Shown in pieces: positions 45,615 through 54,976 of a stretch of 64,000 nt of DNA. The translations under genes and the position numbers were made by a program. Position 1 is the first letter of the stretch. Every line of letters starts with the position of its first letter. The notes beneath the pieces were generated by a model, which worked only from the letters and a program-made list of their open reading frames with translations, was not told the DNA's origin and did not search any database. Source of the DNA: Martelella sp. HB161492 (GTDB lineage Bacteria > Pseudomonadota > Alphaproteobacteria > Rhizobiales > Rhizobiaceae); contig NZ_JAATVV010000018.1 of the NCBI RefSeq assembly GCF_013184775.1, positions 1 to 64,000 of the forward strand, read 5' to 3'.

Positions 45615-47564
45615 TCACTGGCTCTGCTTGATCCAGAACTGCTGCGGCTGGGCGAAGCCAATGCCACGTGTGACATCATCCTGAATGAGGTTGTCGCGCA
45701 CATTCATGAAGTTGTTCTTGACAATCATGGGTGCCTTTTCCTCGCCAACCAGCCCGATGACGAAGCCCTGATCAACAAAGGTGCCGATCATGTCATTGAG
45801 GGCAGCATCGGCATCCGCAACGGAGCCTGCAACCGAAGCCTTGTCCCAATCGGCCCAGATGGTGCGGATCGGATCATCGGCGGGCGGTTCGATACCGCTT
45901 TTGCCTTCGGTCGAATACCAGACGTAGTATTGCTGGGCGTAGCTGTCATTGCCCATGGTGTTGCGCGGGTCAGCGGAAACCACGGTGAGACGGTCGACCG
46001 GCGTATACTGAATCTGGAAGTTGTTGTTGTCGCGGTTGTCGTCCCACTGGGTGCGGTCGATGATGCGCGGCAGCAGTTCGATGCCGATATCCTTGTAGTA
46101 ATCAGCGGCAACTTCCAGGATCGGAGCAGCATAGTCCTGATAGGCTTCGACAACGATCTGCAGGCGCTTGCCGTTCGGCAGCAACCGGTAATCATCGGCA
46201 TCGCGTTCGCTCAGGCCGATCTTGTCGAGAAGCTCGTTGGCAAGATCCGGATCATATTCGGTCCAGTGGGTCTCCCAGTCGGCGTTGAAATAGGGCGAGC
46301 CGGAGACCGGAGACACGGAGCGAGGCTCGGCGAGACCGGCAAAACCAAGCTCATTGATCGTCTCACGATCGATGCCGACGGACAGCGCGTGGCGGAAGTC
46401 GACATTGTTGAACAAGGTGTGGAGCTGTTCGTCCGTCGTGTTCAGGTTCGGAACGAAAGACCAGACATTGGCCGAGATCGAGGTGCCGACATGGTAGTCA
46501 CCCTTGGCTTCATTCTCCTTGAAGAAGGTGAAATCACTGGTGTTGACGTAACGCATCTGCATGTCGATCTGGCCCTGAACGATCATCAGGTTGAACGAGT
46601 CTGCAGCGTCGAACAGGCGATGCTCGATGTGATCGATATAGGGAAGCTGATTGCCCTCCTGATCGACCGCCCAATAATAGGGGTTGCGCACCATGGTCAC
46701 GACATTCGCCGGCGCAGGGGTCTCGATCTTCCAGGCGGTAATGACCGGCAGATCCGGATTCTGCCACCAGGACGTGATCGGCCCCTTGGAGCCCCACAGA
46801 TCAATCCAGCGCTGAACGCCATGATCTGCAGCCGCCTTGGCGAGATCGTCAGCGCTTGCATAATGGTCGTTGAACTGCATCAGATAGTGCTTCGGATACA
46901 GGAAGGACGGGCGGTCAAGGCTCGGCTCACCGGTCGAATCCTTGGCAAGAATGTTGAGGAAATAGACATAGGGCTGGGCGAACTTGATGGTAAAGGTGCG
47001 ATCATCCTTGACCTCCAGCGTCATCGGCACGCCACCCGGCGAAAAGGTCGGGTCGACAGTCGGCGTCAGCGCCTTGTTCATGAAGACGTCATTGTACCAG
47101 AATGCAACGTCTTCCGTGGTCACCGGCTCGCCGTCCGACCATTTCATGCCGTCGAGAAGCGTGAAGGTGAACTCGGTGGAATCGTCATTGACCGAATAGC
47201 TCTCAATATAGGCCGGCACCAGCGAGATGTTGCCGTCGGCATCCGGCACATATTTGAGAACACGCTCTTCCATCAGCTTGGTCGGACCCCAGCGGTCGCC
47301 GGGGCCGGTATAGGCGCGATGCCAGGTGCCGCCATACTGGCCAACCTCGACGGCATTGACGACCATCGGGTGCGTCGGCAGGCGCTGGTCAACCGGCGGC
47401 AGCTTGCCGGCATCAACCTCGGCCTTCAGCATTGGCGCTTCCTGAAAGGCATGCGCGACGCCAGCGAAAGCAACCGTCGCCAAAAGCGCTGTCGCCAGCC
47501 CGGTGCGGAACGTCCTGCCATCGACATGACGGACACGCTGCAAATCAATTGCAAAAAATTTCAT
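45615..47564 (-). CDS. ABC solute-binding protein, family 5, large (probable oligosaccharide binder)
   Basis: A 649-residue periplasmic protein with a long signal peptide ending ALLATVAFAGVAHA. The mature N-terminus has LPPVDQRLPTHPMVV and GQYGGTWHRAYTGPGDRWGP, typical of a large family-5 subgroup often found in plant-glycan loci. Later comes the LDGMKWSDGEPVTTEDVAFWYND block. GGGAGGAG precedes ATG 47564. It lies between a LacI regulator and the permeases. The glycoside-hydrolase neighbours argue for an oligosaccharide ligand rather than peptides (inference). Confidence 0.92.
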   Translation of the reverse strand: MKFFAIDLQRVRHVDGRTFRTGLATALLATVAFAGVAHAFQEAPMLKAEVDAGKLPPVDQRLPTHPMVVNAVEVGQYGGTWHRAYTGPGDRWGPTKLMEERVLKYVPDADGNISLVPAYIESYSVNDDSTEFTFTLLDGMKWSDGEPVTTEDVAFWYNDVFMNKALTPTVDPTFSPGGVPMTLEVKDDRTFTIKFAQPYVYFLNILAKDSTGEPSLDRPSFLYPKHYLMQFNDHYASADDLAKAAADHGVQRWIDLWGSKGPITSWWQNPDLPVITAWKIETPAPANVVTMVRNPYYWAVDQEGNQLPYIDHIEHRLFDAADSFNLMIVQGQIDMQMRYVNTSDFTFFKENEAKGDYHVGTSISANVWSFVPNLNTTDEQLHTLFNNVDFRHALSVGIDRETINELGFAGLAEPRSVSPVSGSPYFNADWETHWTEYDPDLANELLDKIGLSERDADDYRLLPNGKRLQIVVEAYQDYAAPILEVAADYYKDIGIELLPRIIDRTQWDDNRDNNNFQIQYTPVDRLTVVSADPRNTMGNDSYAQQYYVWYSTEGKSGIEPPADDPIRTIWADWDKASVAGSVADADAALNDMIGTFVDQGFVIGLVGEEKAPMIVKNNFMNVRDNLIQDDVTRGIGFAQPQQFWIKQSQ

Positions 47565-47745
47565 GAACTCCTCCCAATTTGAATCCAGATGTGCCGGAAA
47601 TTTCCCAATTTTCCTGCTCAATACAGATTTCGATGCCATCTTTGACGGCTCTACGCATGAAAATCAATAAAAAAATTCTATTTCACGCGATAAGCATTCC
47701 AAAATGTGTCATAATGCAAACAATTTCATTATTGTTACAAGACTG

Positions 47746-48816
47746 TCACTGTCTCCTCGCCCTGACCGCAGCGACACTGGCGCGCTCTATCAGGGCACAG
47801 CCCAGCTCGAGCCGGTGTGCCGCCCGCGTCTCATTACCGGCGCGCGCGCGCTCCTGAAGGAGATTGAGCGCCGCCGGGCCAAACTGTTCCAATGGAATGA
47901 AAATCGTCGTCAGCGGCGGATCATTCAGCGCGCCCAGCGCCACGCCATCAAACCCCATCACCGAGAGGTCATCCGGGACGACAAGCCCCATCCGCTTCAG
48001 CGCCCGCATCGCGCCGAAAGCAAGATTGTCGGCCGCACAGAACACCGCCGTCGCACCGGCCAGATCCGGATAATCGGCAATCCAGCGCGTCATGGCGTCG
48101 TCGCCATGCTGCGGCTCAAACCCTTCGGCAACAACAACGATGGCGTTTTCCCGGTCGATGCCATTTTCGTCAAAGGCATCAAGAAAGCCGTCGAGCCGCC
48201 GCCCCACGGTTTTCCGCCCCTTCCAGGTGAGATGGACAATCCTGCGGTGACCGAGCGCCATCAGCCGCTTCGTCGCCTTCAGCGCGGCAAAGCGATTGCC
48301 GGGGGTCACGCTGTCAATATGCATGTCAGGATCCTCGCCATTGATCAGGACGGCGGGAATGTCCGAACGGCCGATCGCATCCAGAAGGGCGCTGCGATCA
48401 TCATTGATGAGGATGATGCCGTTGGCCTGACTGTCGCGGGCCGCCAGCACCACCGCATTGACGGGCGCATCGCGGCGCAGCGTATGCGGGACGATCTTGA
48501 TGCCCTGCGCATCGCATTCGCGCGTCAGCCCGTTCAGTATGGTCCAGGAGACGAGGTTCACATCGCTGTCCGGCAGGGCGTCTTCTGGCACCGCCAGCAA
48601 TATCCGGCTCAGCGAGGCGAGCGAGGCCTTGGCCGAGCGACGGGCCAGATAGCCAAGATCGCGCGCCGCCTCCAGCACCCGTGCACGCACCTCCTCCGAT
48701 ATCGGCGCTGTGCCGTTCAGCACATGTGATACCGTGGAAATTGCCACGCCGGCGCGCTCGGAGACCTCCCGCATACCGATCTTGCTTCCCGTGCCTTTAT
48801 CTGATTGCCGTGCCAT
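47746..48816 (-). CDS. LacI-family transcriptional regulator
   Basis: A 356-residue regulator. The N-terminal helix-turn-helix and hinge (about 14-70; MREVSERAGVAISTVSHVLNG) are followed by a periplasmic-binding-protein-like sugar domain (about 75-345; NGIILINDDRS, FDAFDENGIDRENA, VMGFDGVALGALNDPPLTTI). It sits between the mannosidase and the transporter genes on the same strand and probably represses the glycan array until the imported sugar is present. I found no clear LacI operator palindrome shared by the two likely promoters. Confidence 0.93.
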   Translation of the reverse strand: MARQSDKGTGSKIGMREVSERAGVAISTVSHVLNGTAPISEEVRARVLEAARDLGYLARRSAKASLASLSRILLAVPEDALPDSDVNLVSWTILNGLTRECDAQGIKIVPHTLRRDAPVNAVVLAARDSQANGIILINDDRSALLDAIGRSDIPAVLINGEDPDMHIDSVTPGNRFAALKATKRLMALGHRRIVHLTWKGRKTVGRRLDGFLDAFDENGIDRENAIVVVAEGFEPQHGDDAMTRWIADYPDLAGATAVFCAADNLAFGAMRALKRMGLVVPDDLSVMGFDGVALGALNDPPLTTIFIPLEQFGPAALNLLQERARAGNETRAAHRLELGCALIERASVAAVRARRQ

Positions 48817-48841
48817 TTTGCCTGCTTCACCATCCTGTCAT

Positions 48842-48862
48842 GCATCCGCCGAAAGCGGATGC
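48842..48862 (-). terminator. Hairpin between alpha-mannosidase and lacI-type genes
   Basis: GCATCCGC-CGAAA-GCGGATGC is a perfect 8-base stem with 5-base loop, 43 bases after the mannosidase stop on the minus strand. It lacks a T-run, so partial termination or mRNA protection is more likely than full termination. Confidence 0.45.
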
Positions 48863-48905
48863 GTCGCCATCCGAAACACATGGTGCGCCCCCGCCGCCTG
48901 GCTAC

Positions 48906-51900
48906 TCAATCGCCTTTCCTGCCGCGCAGCGCAATCGTCTTGATCTCGAACGGCCTGAAGGAAAGCTGCACCCTGCCCCCTTCCAGCGGCAAGGCCCTCG
49001 CCTGTTCCTCAAGCAGATCGGTTTCATGCACTGTGGCGATATCCGCACCGAGCGCAAGGACCGCCTGCTGGCGGGCGCCGTGGCGCTCCCAGAGCCTGAT
49101 GATCACGGCCTCACTGTCCTCGGCCCGTTTCATCGCTTCGATGGCAATGGCCGGGTTATCGACACTTATGGGTGCCGAAAGGTCCACTTTCGTGCCGGGA
49201 CCGAGCCCGCCAATGGCCGTGAGCGGTTGATTGAAAGCCTCCGCCCGGGCCGGAATCTGCGAGGCGGCGATGCCGCGATGGAGCATAATGCCATAACGGA
49301 AGCGGTGTACGCCCTGATCCGCCCCGTCAAAGGGCCAGGTGGGCGAGCGCAGAAGCGTCAGGCGCAGGGTCGTGCCCCTGGCGTCGTAGCCATATTTGCT
49401 ATCGGTCAGGAAGGCGGCGCCGAAACCCGGCTCACTCATCGAGACCCATCGCTGCATCGGGCATTCAAACCGGGCGACATCCCAGCTGGTATTGGCATGG
49501 CTTGGCCGCGACACATGGCCGAACTGGATTTCGGCCTCGGTTTCGGCGGCGGCAATCTCCAGCGGAAATGCGGCCTTGACCAGCGTGTTTTTCTCATGCC
49601 AGTCGATGAAGCTATCAAACTGCAAGACGTCATCATCGGCTTCCAGCGCAACAATCTGCACCAGCGTTGATGACTCGTAGCGCCATTCAAAGCGGATCGC
49701 CGCGCGATAGGGTCCGCGCTCGACCACCTCGGCTTCGACCAGCCCGTCAATCTCGAAAAGCTGATCCTCGAAGGTGCGGTCGATATCCCAGGCATCATAT
49801 TCAGCCGGCAGATCGCGATAGGCCTGAAGCCGGTTACCGGTCATTCCCGCCACCAGCGCGTCGCGACCACTGGCCTTGTCGATCAGGCAGCAGAGACGGC
49901 CGCTGGCGTCGAAGCGCGCCAAAAGATGTGCATTCTCCAGACGATCCGGCGCAACCTTAAGACCGCCGCTGCCGGAAGCCGGGGCCGGCGCCGGTCCCAC
50001 CGGCAGGCGACTGGCGGAGAGGCCGGGAACTGGCGCGACCGGCGCCGCCTCGGCTTTTGTCCCATCTGCGCAATAGACCGTCTGGCTTGCCTTGTCCGCG
50101 AGCATCTGCGGTCCAGAGCCCGGCAATCTGACAAGGCCGCCCGTAGCCTGTGCGAAAGGATTGACGACAAGCACCGTGTCACCGCCGGCAAGCCTTTCAG
50201 CAAGGCCCTGCCGCAAGACCGCAGCATCCGCGAAAAAGGCGGCATAGTCGCGCGCACTGTCCTCGTAGACCAGGCCAATGGAGGACCCCGGCAGGATATC
50301 GTGAAACTGGTTAAGCAAGGCGATATCCCAGAGTGCTGACAGCGCCTCTGCCGGGTAATCGGCAACGCCGCCACGCCATGCAAGTGTGGCAAGCACTTCC
50401 AGTTCGCGCAGCGTCGCTTCTGCACGGCGATTGTTGCGCTTGACCTCGCCGACCGAGGTGAAGGTTCCGCGATGGAACTCGAGGTATAGCTCCCCGACCC
50501 AGACCGGGTAATCGCTCGGGCTTTGGCGTATGCGTTCGACGATCCGGTTCAGAACCGGGCCCATGAAACCCTGCTCCACTTTCGGGCAGCCCGGAATGCC
50601 GCGTTCCATGCGGCGGATATGTTCCAGCATTTCGCGGGTCGGCCCGCCGCCGCCATCGCCGAAACCATAGACGAGAAACAATTCGTCATTGGTCTCCTTC
50701 TGGGCATAGCGCTTCCAGGTTCCCATCACGTGGCTGGCTTTGAGATCGGGGCAATAGGTGGTGCCGATCGAGGTGCTCTCCATCGGCTGGGTGGTGAGGA
50801 AATAGGTCGGCGCCTGGCTGCCATCAATCCCCTGCCAGAAGAAGGTCTCGTTCGGCATCCGGTTGGTGTCGTTCCACGACATCTTGTGGGTGACAAAGAC
50901 GTCCAGCCCGGAAAGCTTCATGAGCTGCGGAAAGGCGGCACTGTAGCCGAATGTATCCGGCAGCCAGAGCACATGCGGGCGGACGCCGAACTTCTCGCCA
51001 TGATAGCGCACACCGCGCAGGATGTGGCGCACCAGCGATTCTCCGCCGGTCATGTTGGCATCGGGCTCCAGCCACAGGGCGCCCTCGATTTCGAACTGCC
51101 CGTCCTTCTGCCGCGCGCTGATTTCGTCAAAGAGCGCCGGATAGTCCTGCTCGAGATAGTCAAGCAGCAGGCCCTGATTATACATGAAACGGTACTCGGG
51201 ATATTGCGCCATCAGCGCCAGTGCCGTTGCCATGGAGCGCGCCATTTTCTGTCGTGTCTCGCGCACCCGCCACAGCCAGGCGACGTCAATATGGGTATGA
51301 CCGGTGACGGTGATCCGGGGCGCGATGTCACTGTCGCGGGCGGCATAGATCCGCGCGGCGATCACGCTGGCACGCTCAAGGCTTGCGGCAAAGCGCGCCG
51401 GATCGCCGGGCCGCAGATCCACGGCATTCAGCGCCTCATAGATCGATTTCAGCAGGAAATCGCGGCGATGGTCATTCTGATCGAGATGTTTTGCGACGTC
51501 GAGAGGTGTCCGAAGATCATAATAGAGCGCTTCGGCGGCAAGGTCATGGACCAAAAGCCGGGCACCGAAGCCGAGCTGGCGCCGGTCCTCGATCGTTCCG
51601 GCTTCGATCATGATGTCAAAGCAATCGCCGGCCTGCGCCGTCTCCGTCAGCAGGATCTCGCGGTGGTTATAGTCCGCCCCTTGCGCGATCCTGCCGTTGA
51701 TGCGCACCAGGCATTGCGGGTCCGATCGGCCCATGACCCGCCCGAAGGCGGCTTCAATGCCGAGATAGAGCCGCTTGCCCGCAAGCGCGGCCGGCACGCT
51801 CACCCGGCCGGCAAACCAGAAATAGCGTTGCGGCTCACCCCAGACCGTGTCCCGCGTCACGGCTGTCCAGTCCGCATGCGGTCCCGCCAGCATGTGATCG

Positions 51901-52091
51901 CGCTGCTCCGGCACGGCCTCGGCAAATTGAAAGGCAACGCTATGTTCGGTTGTCGTGAATATGCGCTGCGCAAGCACATCAAGCAGATGTGCGACCTTGG
52001 AAAACTGAGCCAGCTTGCCCTCCCTGAACAAACATATGCGAAATTCATAAAATTTTTTGCACCATCTGATCTGAAAACCAGATCCCTCCAA
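48906..52091 (-). CDS. Alpha-mannosidase, glycoside hydrolase family 38
   Basis: A protein of about 1040-1061 residues without signal peptide. GH38 catalytic features include TVTGHTHIDVAWLWRVRET near residue 260 (His-x-Asp zinc ligands), LWLPDTFGYSAAFPQL with the nucleophile Asp, and FVTHKMSWND. The C-terminal two-thirds carry the usual central and beta-sandwich domains. The start is unclear: the frame opens with TTG 52091, has no in-frame ATG until about residue 67, and an out-of-frame ATG at 52065 would join it if the A6 run at 52053-52058 were one base shorter. It is first in the minus-strand array and divergent from the GH28-like gene. Confidence 0.9.
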   Translation of the reverse strand: MEGSGFQIRWCKKFYEFRICLFREGKLAQFSKVAHLLDVLAQRIFTTTEHSVAFQFAEAVPEQRDHMLAGPHADWTAVTRDTVWGEPQRYFWFAGRVSVPAALAGKRLYLGIEAAFGRVMGRSDPQCLVRINGRIAQGADYNHREILLTETAQAGDCFDIMIEAGTIEDRRQLGFGARLLVHDLAAEALYYDLRTPLDVAKHLDQNDHRRDFLLKSIYEALNAVDLRPGDPARFAASLERASVIAARIYAARDSDIAPRITVTGHTHIDVAWLWRVRETRQKMARSMATALALMAQYPEYRFMYNQGLLLDYLEQDYPALFDEISARQKDGQFEIEGALWLEPDANMTGGESLVRHILRGVRYHGEKFGVRPHVLWLPDTFGYSAAFPQLMKLSGLDVFVTHKMSWNDTNRMPNETFFWQGIDGSQAPTYFLTTQPMESTSIGTTYCPDLKASHVMGTWKRYAQKETNDELFLVYGFGDGGGGPTREMLEHIRRMERGIPGCPKVEQGFMGPVLNRIVERIRQSPSDYPVWVGELYLEFHRGTFTSVGEVKRNNRRAEATLRELEVLATLAWRGGVADYPAEALSALWDIALLNQFHDILPGSSIGLVYEDSARDYAAFFADAAVLRQGLAERLAGGDTVLVVNPFAQATGGLVRLPGSGPQMLADKASQTVYCADGTKAEAAPVAPVPGLSASRLPVGPAPAPASGSGGLKVAPDRLENAHLLARFDASGRLCCLIDKASGRDALVAGMTGNRLQAYRDLPAEYDAWDIDRTFEDQLFEIDGLVEAEVVERGPYRAAIRFEWRYESSTLVQIVALEADDDVLQFDSFIDWHEKNTLVKAAFPLEIAAAETEAEIQFGHVSRPSHANTSWDVARFECPMQRWVSMSEPGFGAAFLTDSKYGYDARGTTLRLTLLRSPTWPFDGADQGVHRFRYGIMLHRGIAASQIPARAEAFNQPLTAIGGLGPGTKVDLSAPISVDNPAIAIEAMKRAEDSEAVIIRLWERHGARQQAVLALGADIATVHETDLLEEQARALPLEGGRVQLSFRPFEIKTIALRGRKGD

Positions 52092-52208
52092 AGATGGTTG
52101 AATTTAGCGCACTATTGCAAATCATTGCGGATCAGTCTAGTGACCGCTGGTGCTTATGTTGTCCAGAATGGACGGAATTATAAAAATTTTTTTATGATCG
52201 GAGGAGAC

Positions 52209-53546
52209 ATGGCGCAGCCACGGGAGATCCGGATCGCAAGCAGTGCGAGCCCTGCGACCCAGCGCATACAAAACGCGATAGACAGCGCCGTTGACGGCCC
52301 TGTCCGCATCGTTCTGGAACCGGGACCGCATCATTGCGACGGCTTGCAGCTGCGCTCCGGCGTCACGTTGCATCTGAAAGCCGCGGCCGAGCTGATTTTT
52401 GCCGACAGCTATGACGCCTATGCGGGAAACACGGTCGACATCATCGCCGAGGAGAGCGACCGGGCGATGCTGGTTGCCGCAGGCGCGCGCGATATCGCGA
52501 TTACCGGCGAGGGCCGGATCTTATGCAATTCCGGTGCCTTTGCCAGCGATGACGACCCGGAGATGGGGACGCTGGTCCCGGCAATGCATCGCCCCCGGCT
52601 TCTGGTGCTCGACAGCTGCAGCGCCATCACCATAACGGACATCACCATTGTCCATTCGCCGATGTGGACCCTGCATTTCGTCGACTGCAGCGCGGTTGTG
52701 ATCCGCGGCGTCACCATCGACAATGACTGCCGCATGCCCAATACGGACGGCATCGTCATTGATGGCTGCCACGACGTGACGATCAGCGATTGCGACATCG
52801 CCACCGCCGATGATGGCGTGGTGCTGAAGACGACACGGCGGCGCGACGGCAGCCTTGCCGCAAGCTGCGAACGGATCCATGTCCATCACTGCCGGGTCTC
52901 GTCGCAGTCCTGTGCGCTGAAGATCGGGACCGAGAGCTTTTCGCCCTTCCGCAACATCGTCTTTGAACATTGCGAGATCGTCGGCTCCAATCGCGGGCTC
53001 GGCATCTTTTCCCGTGATGGCGGCACGGTGGAGCGGATCCGCTTCTGCGAAATCCGGCTGGACTGCCGCGAGACGCCGGATGGTTTCTGGGGGTCCGGCG
53101 AGGCCCTGACAATCAACGTCATCAGTCGCAGACCGCAAGAGCGGCGGGCCGGCTGGGTCCGTGATGTCGAGGTCAGCAATATTTCGGGCACCATGGAAGG
53201 GGCTATCAACATCTGCGCCGAACAGAGCGGCGATATCACCGGCGTCAACCTGAAGAACATCGCGTTGCAGCAGCGTCAGGGCTTCCATGGAACGGCGCGA
53301 AGCTATGACCTCAGGCCAACGCCCGCCGATCTTGGCGGCGCACCCGAAGGAGGTGGGCGCATGAATGCCTGGCGGAAAGGCAGCGATGGACGGGTGATTG
53401 GGCTGATCGATTATCCGGGCGGCATGCCCGGCATATTCAGTGCCAATGTCGGCGATCTTGCGCTCGCCGAAATCGTGATTTCCCGTCCGGACCCGCTGCC
53501 CGACGGCTTCAACCAGCAGGCCGTCGTCGCCGTGGGCCCGGCCTAG
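52209..53546 (+). CDS. GH28-like (polygalacturonase-fold) right-handed beta-helix protein
   Basis: A 445-residue protein without signal peptide. The beta-helix repeats resemble GH28 pectinases. The acid motifs MPNTDG (177-181) and TADDGVVLKT (Asp201-Asp202) are present. The usual GHG motif is replaced by SSQSCALKIG (231-240), and the RIK motif is not seen, so the substrate may differ from polygalacturonan. GGAGGAGAC before ATG 52209 decides the start. The long open frame upstream is antisense to the mannosidase gene. A cytoplasmic exo-type uronidase or related glycosidase is the best guess. Confidence 0.83.
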   Translation: MAQPREIRIASSASPATQRIQNAIDSAVDGPVRIVLEPGPHHCDGLQLRSGVTLHLKAAAELIFADSYDAYAGNTVDIIAEESDRAMLVAAGARDIAITGEGRILCNSGAFASDDDPEMGTLVPAMHRPRLLVLDSCSAITITDITIVHSPMWTLHFVDCSAVVIRGVTIDNDCRMPNTDGIVIDGCHDVTISDCDIATADDGVVLKTTRRRDGSLAASCERIHVHHCRVSSQSCALKIGTESFSPFRNIVFEHCEIVGSNRGLGIFSRDGGTVERIRFCEIRLDCRETPDGFWGSGEALTINVISRRPQERRAGWVRDVEVSNISGTMEGAINICAEQSGDITGVNLKNIALQQRQGFHGTARSYDLRPTPADLGGAPEGGGRMNAWRKGSDGRVIGLIDYPGGMPGIFSANVGDLALAEIVISRPDPLPDGFNQQAVVAVGPA

Positions 53547-53650
53547 CGCACCGGCTCGAAAATCGGACTCGATTTTCAAAAAGAACGATGCGTAGATTCA
53601 ACACGATAGAGCGTCCTGCTGCGTCCAAAAGGACGCACGGCGCTCTAGCA
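53547..53650. repeat. Rhizobial composite repeat, copy 2 (full)
   Basis: This element directly follows the GH28-like gene. A left module GCACCGGCTCGAAAATCG with a GAAAATCG/CGATTTTC hairpin and GAACGATGCGTAGATTC is followed at 53605-53646 by the same 42-base GATAGAGC...GGCGCTCT unit as at 29161. The inner hairpin GCGTCC-AAAA-GGACGC and outer AGAGCG/CGCTCT pairing are intact. Such units are scattered through rhizobial genomes (recalled). It may also act as a transcript end for the GH28-like gene. Confidence 0.75.
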
Positions 53651-53671
53651 CGGCACACTGGCGCCCGGCCC

Positions 53672-54889
53672 TCACCGGCCGGCGAGCACCGCGACCGTAT
53701 CGCCCGTCATCAGCTTGAGCTTGCCGTTGCTGCTGATATCGAAAGCGGTGACCGCGACCAGCGTGTCGAGAAAGGCCTTTTCCTGTGACATCGTGCCGGC
53801 GGCGCACATCTTTTCCGTGACGGCGAGCGGACCGATCTTGACGGCGCCCTCGCCATCGATCACGAAAGCGCCGCTGAACTGGTTGCAGCCGGCAAAGCCC
53901 GAAACCGTGCCGTCGTCCATCACGGTGAGTGTCGGCGGGTTGTCGACGGCAAGCGCATGGCCGCCGATTTCCTCAACCGTCCATGCCTTGCCGGACAGCA
54001 GGCTCAGCGTGTTGCCGCCGCAGCCCTTCAGCGTTTCTGTCAAAGTCTTCAATGTAATCGTCTGGGGATAGATCCGCCCGCTCATATCGTCACGGCAGAT
54101 CCCGTCGCTGACCGCAAAATCCAGACCGAGCTGCGGGAAACCATAATGATAGGCGCCGCTTTCGATTTCCGGTTCGGGCAGATCGAGATCAAGCCGGTCT
54201 GCGCCGTAATTGAGATCCAGCGTCAGGCGCTGGTCATCAATCCGGGCCATCCAGCCCGGCTCATTGCCCTGCGCAGACCAGACCTTGCGGGCAATCGGCT
54301 TCAGCGTGCAATCGGCCGGATCGCGGCCCTCAAGTGTCAGGGTGCCGGACTTTCCATTGCCGCTGAAGATGGTCTTGCCATCAAGGCTCTGGTAGCGCAC
54401 GCCGCTCACCACCACCGTGGGCGCAAGTTCTTCGGCGACACCGTTGCGCTCGAGCACTGCGCCGTCCTGATTGAAGCCGATGCGCATGGTCTCGTCACCA
54501 CAGATCAGCAGATCCGAATAGCCGGTGTCGACATAGCCATGCAGCATGACGGTGCCAAGATCGAGCGCCCCGGAACCGGCGGCAATATGAACCGGATCGC
54601 TGATCCAGCGCACCTGCCCCTCAACGGTGAAGGCAACCCGCAGAAGGCCCTGCATCTTGTCGGGAATATCGACGCTGAAATCGACCGGCACCTGCTTGCC
54701 GTCGGTCGGTTCCGTCGTCAGGCCGAGTTCGGCATCCTGAAATCCGGTGACCTCGACCACAAGCTCGGCATCCTTTGGCAGGATGACGCGTTCGCGATAG
54801 GCCGCCTTGCCTGAAATGCTGCGCATCTCGTCAGCCAGCGCTGGCGTCACCGCTGCCATGGCCAACAAAACCATCAAAAAGCGCAACAT
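53672..54889 (-). CDS. Exported META-domain (HslJ-like) envelope protein with YbaY-like N-terminus
   Basis: A 405-residue protein with signal peptide MLRFLMVLLAMAAVTPALA. Residues about 20-110 resemble YbaY (SGKAAYRERVILPKDAELVVEV). A middle region (about 210-285) resembles COG3650-type domains (WSAQGNEPGWMARIDDQRLTLDL). The C-terminal 110 residues are a META/HslJ domain (GKAWTVEEIGG, DDGTVSGFAGCNQFSGAF, TEKMCAAGTMSQEKAFLDTL). GGGAG six bases before ATG 54889 sets the start. HslJ-like proteins are linked to envelope stress and antibiotic tolerance; the role here is unknown. Confidence 0.85.
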   Translation of the reverse strand: MLRFLMVLLAMAAVTPALADEMRSISGKAAYRERVILPKDAELVVEVTGFQDAELGLTTEPTDGKQVPVDFSVDIPDKMQGLLRVAFTVEGQVRWISDPVHIAAGSGALDLGTVMLHGYVDTGYSDLLICGDETMRIGFNQDGAVLERNGVAEELAPTVVVSGVRYQSLDGKTIFSGNGKSGTLTLEGRDPADCTLKPIARKVWSAQGNEPGWMARIDDQRLTLDLNYGADRLDLDLPEPEIESGAYHYGFPQLGLDFAVSDGICRDDMSGRIYPQTITLKTLTETLKGCGGNTLSLLSGKAWTVEEIGGHALAVDNPPTLTVMDDGTVSGFAGCNQFSGAFVIDGEGAVKIGPLAVTEKMCAAGTMSQEKAFLDTLVAVTAFDISSNGKLKLMTGDTVAVLAGR

Positions 54890-54976
54890 TTTCATCTCCC
54901 TTGCTGATTTGCCTGTCGCGACAATGTTGTCTGTCACGCACAGAAAGACAACTCTCAGCGCAAAAGAATATGCCTC

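Noticed and set aside
52161-52173. GTCCA-GAA-TGGAC palindrome as LacI operator
   Set aside because: It lacks the central CG typical of LacI sites and does not recur before the binding-protein gene at 47564.
50523-52208. Plus-strand frame extending the GH28-like protein upstream by 560 codons
   Set aside because: The extension is antisense to the alpha-mannosidase gene. ATG 52209 has a perfect ribosome site and the beta-helix domain starts there.
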